A stretch of 64,000 bases of DNA from assembly GCA_009746045.1 (NCBI GenBank), contig RPFO01000692.1, positions 601,140 through 665,139 of the forward strand, read 5' to 3'. The position numbers and the translations under genes are program-made. Shown here piece after piece: positions 1-11,096 of this stretch (position 1 is the first letter of the stretch; each line of letters starts with the position of its first letter). Source of the DNA: Mesostigma viride. Lineage: Eukaryota; Streptophyta; Mesostigmatophyceae; Mesostigmatales; Mesostigmataceae. The notes under the pieces are model-generated. The model was not told the DNA's origin and searched no databases. It saw nothing but the letters and a program-made list of their open reading frames with translations.

Positions 1-20
1 CATTGACTTCCAACGGAGTG

Positions 21-42
21 ATTAATTAATTAATTAATTAAT
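21..42 (-). repeat. (ATTA)n tail of the LINE copy
   Basis: A perfect ATTA tetranucleotide run lies directly beyond the LINE 3' hairpin. Related copies in this window carry the same tail, so it takes the place of a poly(A) tail in this family. It could instead be a pre-existing microsatellite used as target. Confidence 0.7.
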
Positions 43-45
43 AGA

Positions 46-64
46 CACGTGACTGCGTCACGTG
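46..64 (-). promoter_or_regulatory. LINE 3'-terminal hairpin
   Basis: CACGTGACTGCGTCACGTG is a perfect 8-bp stem with a 3-nt loop. It sits a few bases from the tail. It is repeated without change at 1663-1681, 31396-31414 and 31563-31581, and with one stem change at 3055-3073. In several LINE families the reverse transcriptase recognises a 3' stem-loop of its own RNA; that role is inferred here. Confidence 0.6.
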
Positions 65-119
65 AGCATAAGTCCTCAGTGGGAGGGGAACATGGGACGG
101 AATGGATGGTATAAGCTAT

Positions 120-728
120 CTAGGGCCTAGTTACAGGGGTGTGGGCACCGCGGCCCGAATCGCTATGAATGCCATACTTGGTCACACGCGGAGCCCCCAC
201 AGGCTTGGGGGTGGTCTCCTTCATCACTACTTGCCATCTATCCTTGCGCACCATCTGCCTCCATATTACAGACAAACCAGGAGGCTGCCCGGGTGTGAGC
301 CCGTCACGTCTAGTGTAGCACATGTCCATGCCGAGTCTATCACGAAAAGTCCACGGGTGGCGGCCCTGCCGCACGCGGCCGGGGGCACGCCAGGTGAGGA
401 CATATCGCCCAGGCTGGGCGGGCTTGGTGCCAGCTAGTCTATCTGATGTATCTACCTGATCTGTGCGGGCCAGGTGCCCGGCGAGGCCCAGGCGCCTGTG
501 CCTAATAATGTGGGAAACATTGGGCAAATCAGCGTACAAATCCTCATTACTAATGTGCAAACCAAAGGGGATGTTAAGGGCCTTGCGCAGCATCTTGGTG
601 ACGGCGCCGTCGAGTCGTTGCTCCAGCTCCTGCATCAGTGTCCACGTCTCGGCGCCGTAGGTCAGGAACCAATCGGTCGATGCAGAAACCAATAAGATTG
701 GAGACTCGATGGCACTGACAGTCGTCAC
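120..728 (-). pseudogene. LINE reverse transcriptase C-terminal fragment
   Basis: The open frame contains YGAETWTL followed by a basic helical stretch and GLAGHLART, the pattern of the thumb and post-thumb region of non-LTR reverse transcriptases. The homologous frame at 3140-3880 contains the same words. The catalytic palm motifs are absent here because the region upstream in coding direction is deleted. The first 25 or so residues of the frame come from the deletion junction and are not RT. It ends at a stop in the 3' region, about 55 bases before the hairpin. Confidence 0.7.
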
Positions 729-1125
729 TGCGCAGGCAGTGACAGCGGTCAGCGTCGGGCTGGAGCGTGCGGGCGTTGAAGGTGGCGATGACCAAGGGCG
801 CGCGTTGACCGAAAAGGGGGGTGCAGGCGGGGGTGGGGGCGGAGATGGAGCAGGGTGGTGATGGGGGTGGGGGTGGAGGTGGTGGGGTAGGGGGGGCGGG
901 TTGGGGACTTATGCTTTCAATCACCGTTTCGATTCTTCCTGCCAACGCGTCGAGGCGACGCCGACGGTTGGCTCGGGTGGCCAGGTAGAATGAGTCTGCG
1001 TCTGCGCGCATAAGAAATGCGTGCAGTCTGAGGAGGTTTCGGAGGCGGCCGCGCGAGGCGGGGCGAACCTGGCTCGCTGCCGACCTGTTGCTCTCTCTCC
1101 GACAGCCGGAGGGCTGCGAAGGCAA
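690..1125 (-). pseudogene. LINE ORF2 N-terminal fragment (start of endonuclease)
   Basis: The frame has a basic N-terminal part, a run of prolines, and then PLVIATFNARTLQPDADR. That string resembles the first beta strand of apurinic-like LINE endonucleases, where the Asn is the first conserved residue. The reading frame is lost soon after, where the deletion joins it to the RT C-terminus. The assignment rests on this one motif and its correct order relative to RT. Confidence 0.5.
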
Positions 1126-1169
1126 AGGGGCGGGAAGGGGAGTGATGTTGATAATTAGTTAATTAATTA

Positions 1170-1500
1170 ATGGACATCCGCAAGGAGGACTTGTACCTAG
1201 GCTTGCCACTTATCACCGGCACCATCAAGCAGCGGCGCCTGCAACTAGTAGCGCACTTAGCTCGCACCGCCAGGGACTCGCAGCAACCAGGTAGTAGATA
1301 CATCTCGTGGCGCCCCTCCACAGGGCTGTGACCTGCTCAGCTCCTGCCGGCATGAAATGCCTCACGTGGGACGGGTCCATGCAGCAATGCTAGCCGCCAT
1401 AGACGCCGCAAGGCCCGCACTTTCAAGCTGGGGCAGCTCGATCGAAGAGGACATGGGGGTCTAGGCCTCTCCGTGATTTGGAAAAAGATGATGGACAAGG
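1170..1500 (+). pseudogene. LINE RT C-terminal fragment, + strand
   Basis: The + strand reads DIRKEDLYLGLPLITGT then QRRLQLVAHLART, which aligns by eye with HISNEDLYADLPNVSHI and RRLGLAGHLART of the minus-strand copies. It is the same region of a related but diverged LINE, in opposite orientation and broken by stops. It begins right after an ATTA run at 1155-1170. Farther on, GLGLSVIWKKM matches PGLSVIWRQM of the other copies. Confidence 0.6.
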
Positions 1501-1559
1501 CCAACATGGTGCTGCATGGCACAACATGGTGCCCAACCCCGCTGGCCGCCTGGCGGAAG

Positions 1560-2330
1560 CCGGCGATGCCCCTCGATCCCACCCAGACCTGGGCGGACCT
1601 GCTCATGCAAGCACCACACCACCTCCACCACCTCCACCATTAATTTCCACTTAAATAGCGTACACGTGACTGCGTCACGTGAGCATAAGTCCTCAGTGGG
1701 AGGGGAACATGGGATGGAATGGATGGTGTAAGCTATCAAGGTCCTAGTTATACAGGGTTGTGGACCTCCACCATCATATCGCGGCACAGCTCAAGCAAGA
1801 AGCCCTCGACCTGCGCGAGGAGGCCGACCGCACCCAGCGCAGCGCCACAATGTCATCGTCAAGCACTTCGACCAGCCGGCAGGTGAGACCTCGGAGACTC
1901 TTCTCATGGCGTTTAACCCACGCGACATTCTTGCCCCCATGCAACTCATATGCACTGGTGAGCGCTGCGGATGTCGGCTGTCTGCCTCCCCCGCGCGCGG
2001 GGTAAGGCTGGCCTGGCTCCCCTGCGATCCTCACCTTGAAGTACTTACATGGCGGATGAGCTGTCGTTTCTTAAATGCCACAAGATCGCAAGAAGCTCTC
2101 GCGGACTCGCTACACGCTGGACGACGACTTCAGTGACCCTCAGTGGCCCAGCAACAGCCGGAGGCGACAGGAGCTATGGCCGACCTACCTCCAGCTCCGG
2201 CAGAGCGCAGGGCCCGCAAACCGGTATAGGCTGGAGGGGGGACGTCATCCACGTCGACCACAAGCCCTGGCAGGCACACCCTGCCACCCCAGCAACCCCA
2301 GTCTCGGGAATATAGCAGGTACTAGTGTAG
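1560..2330 (+). pseudogene. LINE ORF1 3' fragment, + strand, interrupted
   Basis: Pieces in shifting frames match the intact ORF1 at 32096-33475: TWADLLMQ (TWADMLKQ there), AAQLKQEALDLREEADRTQRSA (AAQLQRQTLDLREEAELAKRS there) and, near the end, a word ending in VDHKPWQAHPATPATP (VGHKPWQATPSTTAAP there). The fragment is degenerate, with several frameshifts. It is interrupted at about 1660-1752 by a short piece of LINE 3' end in the opposite direction. The non-coding bases after the stop also resemble those downstream of the intact ORF1. Confidence 0.65.
1660..1752 (-). mobile_element. Short 5'-truncated LINE 3' end nested in ORF1 fragment
   Basis: About 90 bases identical or nearly so to the family 3' end, including the full hairpin at 1663-1681 and the conserved GAGCATAAGTCCTCAGTGGG block. 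They sit inside the + strand ORF1 fragment. The host ORF1 homology resumes on the far side with ACCTCCACCATCAT. This looks like a severely 5'-truncated insertion. Confidence 0.6.
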
Positions 2331-2335
2331 ATTAG

Positions 2336-3035
2336 TCAAGGCTTAGCCTAGCACGTGGCCCACGCGCATGCGCGCCCATAATGGCCCCCCTGGATGATGC
2401 CTTAAGAATGTAGCCACGCTATGCCTATAAGTGGGACTCCCCATCATGGATGCTGCATTAACATAAGAATATTCAGCCAAGCTCTGCCTAGGCAGAGAGT
2501 CACTCTCCATGCTGAGAAGCCATGCCCTAGCTTTTGTATAGCCATGATGATCTTCCACCCCAAGCTAGGCCCCCTTGCGCTCTGAGAGATCTGGTGGTGC
2601 ACTGAGGTGCCCTTGGTGCACCTAGAGCAGGTGTAGTTTACATCCCTACCCGGCCTTGCAGGCAGTAGCCCATGCAGAATGTACTAAAAGCCATATGCCC
2701 CTTCATCTGAGGGATATGTGCTACACGTACTACTCCCAACGGAATTATATTCCTAATTAATTAATTAATTTATTAATTAATGGTGCCCTAACCATGGCTC
2801 TGGACTGCCACACCCCTATATTATGTGTAGTAGTTCAGTGCTAAAAACATGTGATATCATTGATGTTAATACCTTGAATCAGCTTTTTAAAACGATGAAA
2901 TTCAGTGTCAGCGTTACTATAATAATGGCATACAATACGCGTCCAAAATCGCCATGCGTCCAGGCATAGTACGTTGTCTCACTTCATTGTATTATTTATA
3001 TACCGTACTGTCCATTTTACCGACCCCGCCCGTAT
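2336..3035. other. Non-coding stretch with a degenerate CGTATA-type element end
   Basis: I see no gene. The part from about 2790 to 3035 resembles 9960-10190 (right part of the hAT-like element B). Shared features are ATGTGTAGTAGTTCAGTG-like and AAACATGTG words, a run of TACGCG/CGTATT motifs, and ACCGACCCCGCCCGTATT against ACGGACCCCGCGCGTATA. It is probably an old end of the same element family, cut by the LINE at 3036. Confidence 0.4.
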
Positions 3036-4360
3036 TAATTAATAAATTAATAGACACGTGACTGCGTCATGTGAGCATAAGTCCTCAGTGGGAGGGGAAC
3101 ATGGGATGGAATGGATGGTATAAGCTATCTGGGTCCAAGTTACAGGGGTGTGGGCACCGCGGCCCGAATCGCTATGCAAATGCCATACTTGGTCACACGC
3201 GGAGCCCCCACAGACTTGGGGGTGGTCTCCTTCATCACTACTTGCCATCTATCCTTGAGCACCATCTGCCTCCATATTACAGACAAACCAGGAGGCTGCC
3301 CGGGTGTGAGCCCGTCACGTCTAGTGTAGCACATGTCCATGCCGAGTCTATCACGAAAAGTCCACGGGTGGCGGCCCTGCCGCGCGTGGCCTGGGGCACG
3401 CCAGGTGAGGACACATTGCCCCGGCAGGCTGGGCGGCCGGGCTTGGTGCCAGCTAGTCTATCTGAGGTATCTACCTGATCTGTGCGGGCCAGGTGCCCGG
3501 CTAGGCCCAGGCGCCTGTGCCTAATAATGTGGGAAACATAGGGCAAATCAGCGTACAAATCCTCATTATACTAATGTGCAAACCAAAGGGGATGTTAAGG
3601 GCCTTGCGCAGCATCTTGGTGATGACGCCGTCGAGTCGTTGCTCCAGCTCCTGCGTCAGTGTCCACGTCTCGGCCGTGGGTCAGGATCGTCAGAATGACA
3701 ACCTTGAAGAGGTCACGCTTGACGATCCGGGGTAGGGCGGGGTTGCTCCACCAGCGGCGGTGGTCATGGAGGTGCGCCCACGCCATGCCGATCCGTGTCG
3801 TCATGTCGTCCTCGCAGTCGGGAAGCCAACTGCCGAGCAGCTTGAAGCGGCCTGAAGGAGGGTAGTTGACCTCGATCGGCATCGTCTAAGAGGCGGAGTG
3901 TGGGTGGGGGCCCTGCCATGCCGAGGGCCAGGGCCTCCGTTTTGGGGCTGATTTCTAGACCAACCGCCCGAGCCTCGAGCGCCAGGCAGTCCAGCCAAAG
4001 TTGGGCAGACTTCGGCTTCTCGATCGATGAGCGTGATGTCGTCGGCATAAATGCATGAGGTCAGCTAGTAAATTCTGCTTGTTAGTCGGCCCCCCTTCGC
4101 CAAGCTCGTTCCTGATCGCTAGGCCAGGGGCACGGCCTGCAATGCTAGCAAAGCGAGCACGTGCCTGGCGCCATAACATAATCCACTACAATAATAAACA
4201 GGTACGGCGACAGGACGCAACCCTGCCAGATGCCGGTCTGCAGTGGGCATGGCGGGGTAATGCCGTGTTGAGTGCGCACCGAAGTGGTCGACCCCTCATA
4301 CAGCGTGCGGACTCGGTGGCTATAGGCCTTACTAATCTACACGACTATTGCTGTTAAGTG
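3036..4360 (-). mobile_element. LINE copy with RT palm to 3' end
   Basis: A 5'-truncated copy that retains reverse transcriptase motifs, the C-terminal region and the 3' untranslated end. Its hairpin at 3055-3073 has one changed stem base. An ATTA-like tail lies at 3034-3050. Frameshifts split the RT into several overlapping frames, so it is dead. Confidence 0.75.
3140..4330 (-). pseudogene. LINE reverse transcriptase, palm through C-terminus, frameshifted
   Basis: In coding order on the minus strand, TGIWQGCVLSPYLFII at about 4200-4250 is RT motif B. IYADDITLID at about 4020-4051 is motif C with the catalytic YADD. LDCLALEARAVGLEISPKTE near 3950 is the region after the palm, and GSWLPDCEDDMTTRIGMAW near 3830 leads into the thumb. 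The C-terminal GLAGHLART region follows near 3490. At least three frame changes separate these parts. The order and spacing fit an L1/RTE-like ORF2. The 5' portion with endonuclease and motif A is missing. Confidence 0.75.
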
Positions 4361-5249
4361 TGTAGACAAAGGCAAATTGGCCAGCATTTTATTGTGCAAT
4401 ACTGACAACTGGCAACTTGAGGACAAACTTCATGGCGCACGCTAGCCATCGCGCATGAGAAAATGACACAATATTGAGAAATTGTTGGCCAAGAAGAGTA
4501 GACTATGACCTGCAGGCCAGCATATTTCAGGAAAAAAAACAGACCATGACAAAACAAAGTATGTGGCCATAGTCCATTAATTAATTAATTAAGTGACTAA
4601 ACAAAGTATGTGGCCATACTTTGTTAAATTGGAGTCAACCTGTGCAGGTCGGGAATGTCGCATGGCCATCCGTGGCAGAGCCGACACGAGCAGCTTGCAT
4701 GGCCACCTGAGACCTGCGCAAACGCTCGGCCTTGCGCTAATCGTCACTAATTGCGACCTTATCATTGAGCAAACGACGACGTCTGGCGCAGCTGGCGGTC
4801 TGGCCTCAAGCAGGGGCATGCAAAAACCTGCATCCCTAGTCGCGTTTACGTACAACCCGCCAAGAACCGCGTGGGCCGGCATTTGCCCTCCATGTGCTCC
4901 CGCAGAAGCTTTTGATCTTGCATTATGACTTCCGACAGTCGAACTCGTAGATGCTCGTTTCGACACCACTCGCGCTCAGTTTAACTTCCGTTTTTTGGAA
5001 ATGAACATCCAGACTGGGGTGGACTCGGTGTCTTCCTTGCGGCTTTACATAGCAGCATCCACTAGATGCTGCTCCACTTCAGCGTCTGCATGTCGTATTT
5101 AACAGGCCACAGACAAGGCAGCCAGACAAGGGAGAGGGCCAAGCACAAGGTGCAGTGGAAGGCTGGCAGATTGCTCACAAGTGGCAGCCTGGCGGCTGGC
5201 ACGCTTCTTATCTCCAATCGTCTCCGCGCCAAAATTTAGGTCGCCCGGC
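4361..5249. other. Unassigned DNA
   Basis: No convincing gene. A direct repeat of ACAAAGTATGTGGCCATA occurs at about 4554 and 4600, either side of an ATTA run (4575-4592). The open frames on both strands at 4589-4969 have no recognisable motifs. Confidence 0.3.
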
Positions 5250-5424
5250 CTCGAATTCGCGCGAAAACACTTAGTACGCCACAAAATACGGGCCAGTACG
5301 CCGAAAAATACGAAAAAGTACGCCGGACGTATGAAAAGTGCTTAATTCATACGGACGACCCTGTATTATTCGTATCATACCCCATTGTTATACCGTATTA
5401 TGCGCAGTATGATACATAACACTG
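5250..5424. mobile_element. Right end of a third hAT-like element (candidate)
   Basis: The stretch is dense in TACGCC, CGTAT and AATACG motifs, like the subterminal regions of elements A and B just downstream. It ends in ATACATAACACTG, so the reverse strand begins CAGTGTTATG. That is the same CAGTG start as element A. I could not find a matching left end, so this may be a truncated copy. Confidence 0.4.
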
Positions 5425-5463
5425 CTTACTGCATCCATACATGAATGTCATGCGTAAATAAAC

Positions 5464-6305
5464 GAAGAAAGGAAGGGAGGAAGGAAGGAAGGAGGGAAGG
5501 AAGGAAGGAAGGAAGGAAGGAAGGAAGGAAGGAAGGAAGGAAGGAAGGAAGGAAGGGAGGAAGGAGGGAGGAGGGAGGGAGGGAGGGAGGGAGGAGGGAG
5601 GGAGGGAGGGAGGGAGGAGGGAGGAGGGAGGGAGGGAGAGGAGGGAGGGAGGGAGGGAGGGAGGGAGGGAGGGAGGGGGGAGGGAGGGAGGGAGGGAGGG
5701 AGAGAGGAGGGAGGGAGGGAGGGAGGGAGGGAGGGAGGGAGGGAGGAGGAGGGAGGGAGGAGGAGGAGGGAGGGAGGGAGGGAGGGAGGGAGGGAGAGGA
5801 GGGAGGAGGAGAGGAGGGAGGGAGGGAGGGAGGAGGAGGAGGAGGGAGGGAGGGAGGAGGGAGGAGGAGGGAGGGAGGAGGGAGGGAGGGAGGGAGGGAG
5901 GGAGGGAGGGAGGGAGGAGGGAGGGAGGGAGGGAGGGAGGGAGGGAGGGAGGGAGGAGGGAGGAGGGAGGGAGGGAGGGAGGAGAGGAGGGAGGGAGAGG
6001 GAGGGAGGGAGGGAGGGAGGGAGGGAGGAGGGAGGGAGGGAGGGAGGGAGGGAGGGAGGGAGGGAGGGAGGGAGGGAGGGAGGGAGGGAGGGAGGGAGGG
6101 AGGGAGGGAGGGAGGGAGGAGGGAGGGAGGGAGGGAGGGAGAGGGAGGGAGGGAGGGAGGGAGGGAGGAGGAGAGGAGGAGGGAGGGAGGGAGGGAGGGA
6201 GGGAGGAGGGAGGGAGGGAGGGAGGGAGGGAGGGAGGAGGGAGGGAGGGAGGGAGGGAGGGAGGGAGGGAGGAGGGAGGGAGGGAGGGAGGGAGGGAGGG
6301 AGGGA
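5464..6305. repeat. (GGGA)n array, block 1
   Basis: It starts as (GGAA)n and GGAAGGAAGG mixtures and passes into nearly pure GGGA with occasional GGA or AGA units. It stops at the first base of element A (6306). All long frames here (poly-Leu-Pro-Pro-Ser or Arg-Glu-Gly-Gly) are repeat translations, not genes. The G-rich strand has G-quadruplex potential. Confidence 0.95.
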
Positions 6306-7654
6306 CAGTGATTGGCCATACGCAATACGCGTCGTACGCGGCCCCAGGTGTATAATGTATAATACGCGGTGTATAATGTATTATACGCTGATCGTACGCT
6401 AACCGTTGAAAACCCCTTTTTTGGCATGATTTTGAGGGGTTTTCAACATTCTGAGCAACCAAGCATAGTCTGCTGTTGTTTTTCCATACCTTTTGCCTAT
6501 ACATGACATATATAGCATGACCTTGGCATTGCCATCACTACCTAAATACAAGCATAGTTTCTACTAACGGTCTAACTTGATAGTTTCTCTTCAAAATCGA
6601 GACAACATGCAACTAAGTATCAATACCAGTATCAATGCACAACTCACTGGAAAGGATAATAGATTTGTAGAACTCAAGATATGCATGCACTATACATTGC
6701 CCCAAGGTGTCGATGACATTGAAGGGCGTCGATGGCATTGAAAGGCGCAAATGAATGCACTTCGCACAGCTCCTCGTCCAGCTGCTCTTTGCTGAGCTAG
6801 CCCAAAAGGTGCGGGCAAATTACCGTCGGTGGATTGGCCCTTTGATGATCCGCTTGGCCCAGCCGCCCCAGCAGCGCGCCCGAGGTGTTGCTGGCATGAG
6901 CGGACACCCAGTTAAAGGCGTCGGTTTCTACAACGTCTGCAAGCCTGCCGCCCGCACATCAGCCTGCTTCTTGGCGTCACTACTAGTCGCCCTCCTCTTC
7001 CTGGTATTGCTTTCCTTCTCCGCCTGCTCGACCAGCAGCCTGTAACGGAGTACTCCATCATCCATGTAGTAGTTATTTGTCTGCTGCCCATTCTTGAGGA
7101 TGCGCTCTTTGCTAATGTATGTCCAGACAGTTTCGGATGTGGCCTCTTCTTCATCGGGCCGCACATCATCATCGTGTTCCATTGACTCATTCGTGTCAGC
7201 CATGCCTGGATGTCGATATGCTACGATATAGGTGCCAGACGACCACGACGTTGCTGGCACACCTTATCACCTTCTTGATCCAGATAAATAGGTGTACGTT
7301 TATTCCAAATATACTGTTGCTTATCACCTTCTTGATGATGAATCTTCAGCCTTCCCGCCTTCACCTTCCCGCCTTCACAAGTCACAATGAACGCGCTTTT
7401 AGCTTTAGTGCACTATACACTAGCTAGCTCATCACGCAATTATTTGTTCCTACTACAGGTCGGCGCGCCGCAGTCTAGGCAAGCAAATGCACCCACCTCG
7501 TAAGCCAAAAATATGCCAAAAATATGCGAAAATACGCAAAAATGCGCAAAAATACGCGTTGCGTATGAAAGTACCCCATTTTCGTACGCGCCGCTTGCGT
7601 ATCGCGCATAATACGCTAAATACGGCGTATAATACGGCGTATGGCCAATCACTG
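6306..7654. mobile_element. hAT-like DNA element A, non-autonomous
   Basis: A 1349-bp unit with perfect 18-bp terminal inverted repeats, CAGTGATTGGCCATACGC at 6306-6323 and its complement at 7637-7654. Both flanks read GGGAGGGA, so an 8-bp target duplication fits, although the array makes this partly trivial. The CAGTG terminus, the 8-bp duplication and the dense subterminal CGTATA/AATACG motifs are typical of the hAT superfamily. No transposase is visible. A 110-residue frame at 6928-7260 on the minus strand is unrecognised. Bases 7285-7313 recur in inverted orientation at 41614-41642. Confidence 0.7.
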
Positions 7655-8722
7655 GGGAGGGAGGGAGGGAGGAGGGAGGGAGGAGGGAGGGAGGGAGGAG
7701 GAGGGAGGGAGGGAGGAGGGAGGGAGGGGAGGGAGGGAGGGAGGAGGGAGGGAGGGAGGGAGGGAGGGAGGAGGAGGGAGGGAGGGAGGAGGGAGGGAGG
7801 AGGAGGGAGGGAGGGAGGGAGGGAGGAGGGAGGAGGGAGGGAGGGAGGAGGGAGGGAGGGAGGGAGGGAGGGAGGGAGGGAGGAGAGGGAGGAGGAGGGA
7901 GGAGGGAGGAGGGAGGAGGGAGGAGGGAGGGAGGGAGGGAGGAGGGAGGGAGGGAGGGAGGGAGGAGGGAGGGAGGAGGGAGGGAGGGAGGGAGGGAGGA
8001 GAGGAGGGAGGGAGGGAGGAGGGAGGGAGGGAGGGAGGGAGGGAGGAGGAGGGAGGGAGGGAGGAGGGAGGGAGGGAGGGAGGGAGGGAGGGAGGGAGGG
8101 AGGGAGGGAGGGAGGAGGAGAGGAGGGAGGGAGGAGGGAGGGAGGAGGGAGGGAGGGAGGGAGGGAGGAGGGAGGGAGGAGGGAGGGAGGGAGGGAGGGA
8201 GGGAGGGAGGGAGGAGGGAGGAGGGAGGGAGGGAGGGAGGAGGGAGGGAGGGAGGGAGGGAGGGAGGGGGAGGAGGGAGGGAGGAGGGAGGAGGGAGGGA
8301 GGGAGGAGGGAGGGAGGGGAGGGAGGGAGGAGGGAGGGAGGGAGGGAGGGAGGAGGGAGGGAGGGAGGGAGGGAGGGAGGGAGGAGGGAGGGAGGGAGGG
8401 AGGGAGGGAGGAGGGAGGGAGGGAGGGAGGGAGGGAGGGAGGGGAGGGAGGGAGGGAGGAGGGAGGGAGGGAGGAGGAGGGAGGGAGGGAGGAGGGAGGG
8501 AGGGAGGAGGGGGAGGGAGGGAGGGAGGGAGGGAGGGAGGGAGGAGGGAGGGAGGGAGGGAGGGAGGGAGGGAGGGAGGGAGGAGGGAGGGAGGGAGGGA
8601 GGGAGGGAGGGAGGGAGGAGGGAGGAGGGAGGGAGGGAGGGAGGGAGGGAGGGAGGGAGGGAGGGAGGGAGGGAGGAGGGAGGAGGGAGGGAGGGAGGGA
8701 GGGAGGGAGGGAGGGAGGGAGG
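7655..8722. repeat. (GGGA)n array, block 2
   Basis: Nearly pure GGGA with interspersed GGA shifts. It continues in the same strand sense as blocks 1 and 3, as expected if one array was split by insertions. It contains only repeat-derived open frames. Confidence 0.95.
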
Positions 8723-10209
8723 CAGAGTTCCATTATACGGCGTATTATACGGTATTATACGGTATAATACGCGTTATACAAGGTCGAGCGGATAATTTTT
8801 ATCCTTTTTATACGATTTGCGTATTTTTACGTATAATACGGCGAATAACACGTATCAGCGCGCGTATAATGGGGTTTTCGCGCTCATCCGAGGTCCGGCA
8901 GCCAAATTTTTCGTGCGGGAAGCCGGGAACCAAGGCGGGAAAGCAAGGGAACTTAGAAACACTACGGAAACCATCCACTGGTTGACATTTGGCGACCGTG
9001 AGACACAAGGATCTTACAAGCAAGCTACACTGTAGCATGGCAACCCTCCATGCTGTTTAGGTCTCTGCCCTTGCCTCTCGGGCAGGCATGCACCGAATAT
9101 TGAAGTCATACAGAAAACTGACTGGTACGAGAGCATGGCCGATTTACATTTTAGGCATGATCCTTAGGTCTTGAAAAGCTTATATCCTTGGCCAGGCAGC
9201 GTTGGGATGTGCGCGGATGTGTCTCGACCTTCTGCTCGATGCGGCAACCTCGTTTCAGCAACCAGGTGGCGACCGTGCATGTGCTAACTGTTGATAGGCG
9301 GGAAATGCCCCTACATTTGAACGCGGATAGCTGTTTCATGTTATTCCTTACATGATTTATAAGCGACGACGGCCAGGAAAGGCTCGCAGCTACGTCCATC
9401 AGGTGGGCATGCTGGCTCCGTCAAGAAAGGTAATATGCGGTTTTGATCTGGTACGTGCTATCCTGTTCACGTGTTCATTGTACTGTATCAAGTTGTTGGG
9501 TGGATTGTAAAATAATCGTAGACCTGTAATGGAGGTTTTCTGCTTGTCTTTTGGTTGCTTTACTGCCTCTACGCATTGTTGGCTTGTGATGGTTGGGGAA
9601 TACCACGACGACATGCAGATTTTGGACCAGATTTGTCTGCTATTACTCTTATGCTTCATCGAAAGCAGTGAGGTAGTGCTTGGCATTGTTTATAAATATG
9701 ATAAGCTTGATAACGCGATGTTTTTCCTTGCTAAAAGCATCTCGAAACAAGTGGTTTTCTGGCCAGATCTAGCCACTATTTCTTGTTTTGCTCGCCAAAG
9801 TCAGCCTTCTTCTTGTGTGCTCCTCATGCATACAAGAAACATGGAGATGCCCAGGACCTGCTTGCATGGAAGCATAGCCATCTTACTTCTTTTGCTTTTT
9901 TCATCTTTCCATTTCATTTGGCGTTGTTTTTTAGGGTATAATGCATAGGTAATCTAGCTCCTCGGGAACCCCGGTTTACACGTCCAGTGTTCCCAAGCAC
10001 TGCTGAGCAGTGGCAACCCATGTATCATGTGTAATTTAGTGTCAGAAACATGTGGACTGCTTGAAATGATATCAAAATGCATGAAACAACCCCAAAAACG
10101 ATTAAATCCAGTATTTGCGTATAATTTCCGGATAATACCGTATTATACCGTATTATCCATTATACGGACCCCGCGCGTATAACCGCGTATTGCGTATAAT
10201 GGAACTCTG
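8723..10209. mobile_element. hAT-like DNA element B, non-autonomous
   Basis: A 1487-bp unit with perfect 17-bp inverted ends, CAGAGTTCCATTATACG at 8723-8739 and its complement at 10193-10209. The 8 bases on each side are GAGGGAGG, again consistent with an 8-bp duplication inside the GGGA array. Subterminal regions are full of CGTATTATACGG-type motifs in both orientations, as in element A, but the tip sequence differs, so it is a sister family. A 139-residue frame at 9529-9948 (+) has hydrophobic stretches but no recognisable domain. Confidence 0.7.
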
Positions 10210-10747
10210 GAGGGAGGGAGGGAGGAGAGGGGGAGGGAGGGAGGGAGGGAGGAGGGAGGGAGGGAGGAGGGAGGGAGGGAGGGAGGGAGGGAGGGAGGGA
10301 GGGAGGGAGGGAGGGAGGGAGGGAGGGAGGGAGGGAGGGAGGGAGGGAGGGAGGGAGGGAGGGAGGGAGGGAGGGAGGGAGGGAGGGAGGGAGGAGGGAG
10401 GGAGGGAGGGAGGGAGGAGGGAGGGAGGAGGGAGGAGGGAGGGAGGGAGGGAGGGAGGGAGGGAGGGAGGGAGGGAGGGAGGGAGGGAGGGAGGGAGGGA
10501 GGGAGGGAGGGAGGGAGGGAGGGAGGGAGGGAGGGAGGGAGGGAGGGAGGGAGGGAGGGAGGGACGGAGGGAGGGAGGGAGGGAGGGAGGGAGGGAGGGA
10601 GGGAGGGAGGGAGGGAGGGAGGGAGGGAGGGAGGGAGGGAGGGAGGGAGGGAGGAGGGAGGGAGGGAGGGAGGGAGGGAGGGAGGGAGGGAGGAGGGAGG
10701 AGGGAGGGAGGGAGGGAGGCCGGAGGGAGGGAGGGAGGGAGGGAGGG
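10210..10747. repeat. (GGGA)n array, block 3
   Basis: Long uninterrupted GGGA with few variants. It grades at its right end into GGAATGAA units. The change of repeat type is gradual. Confidence 0.95.
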
Positions 10748-11096
10748 AATGAAGGAATGAAGGAATGAAGGAATGAAGGAATGAAGGAATGAAGGAATGA
10801 AGGAATGAAGGAATGAAGGAATGAAGGAATGAAGGAATGAAGGAATGAAGGAATGAATGAATGAATGAATGAATGAATGAATGAATGAATGAATGAATGA
10901 ATGAATGAATGAATGAATGAATGAATGAATGAATGAATGAATGAATGAATGAATGAATGAATGAATGAATGAATGAATGAATGAATGAATGAATGAATGA
11001 ATGAATGAATGAATGAATGAATGAATGAATGAATGAATGAATGAATGAATGAATGAATGAATGAATGAATGAATGAGTGAATGAATGAATGAATTT
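10748..11096. repeat. (GGAATGAA)n then (GAAT)n array
   Basis: About 100 bases of an alternating GAAG/GAAT octamer precede about 250 bases of nearly pure GAAT. A few GAATGAAT units recur at about 12892-12905. Confidence 0.95.

Larger units (their letters stand above)
1..1140 (-). mobile_element. Internally deleted LINE (non-LTR retrotransposon) copy
   Basis: Read on the minus strand, this copy begins with a proline-rich segment that leads into the start of an ORF2 endonuclease. It then jumps directly to the C-terminal part of the reverse transcriptase and ends in a 3' untranslated region. The 3' end carries a palindrome at 46-64 (stem CACGTGAC, loop TGC) followed by (ATTA)n at 21-42. The bulk of ORF2 is missing, so this copy cannot move by itself. 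The same 3' end recurs at 1663, 3055, 31396 and 31563, which defines the family. The 5' limit near 1140 is approximate. Confidence 0.75.

Noticed and set aside
5398..8795. Very long frames (over 400 codons) of Leu-Pro-Pro-Ser or Arg-Glu-Gly-Gly
   Set aside because: They are translations of (GGGA)n on either strand. All three frames are open and no start or splice context or non-repeat domain is present.
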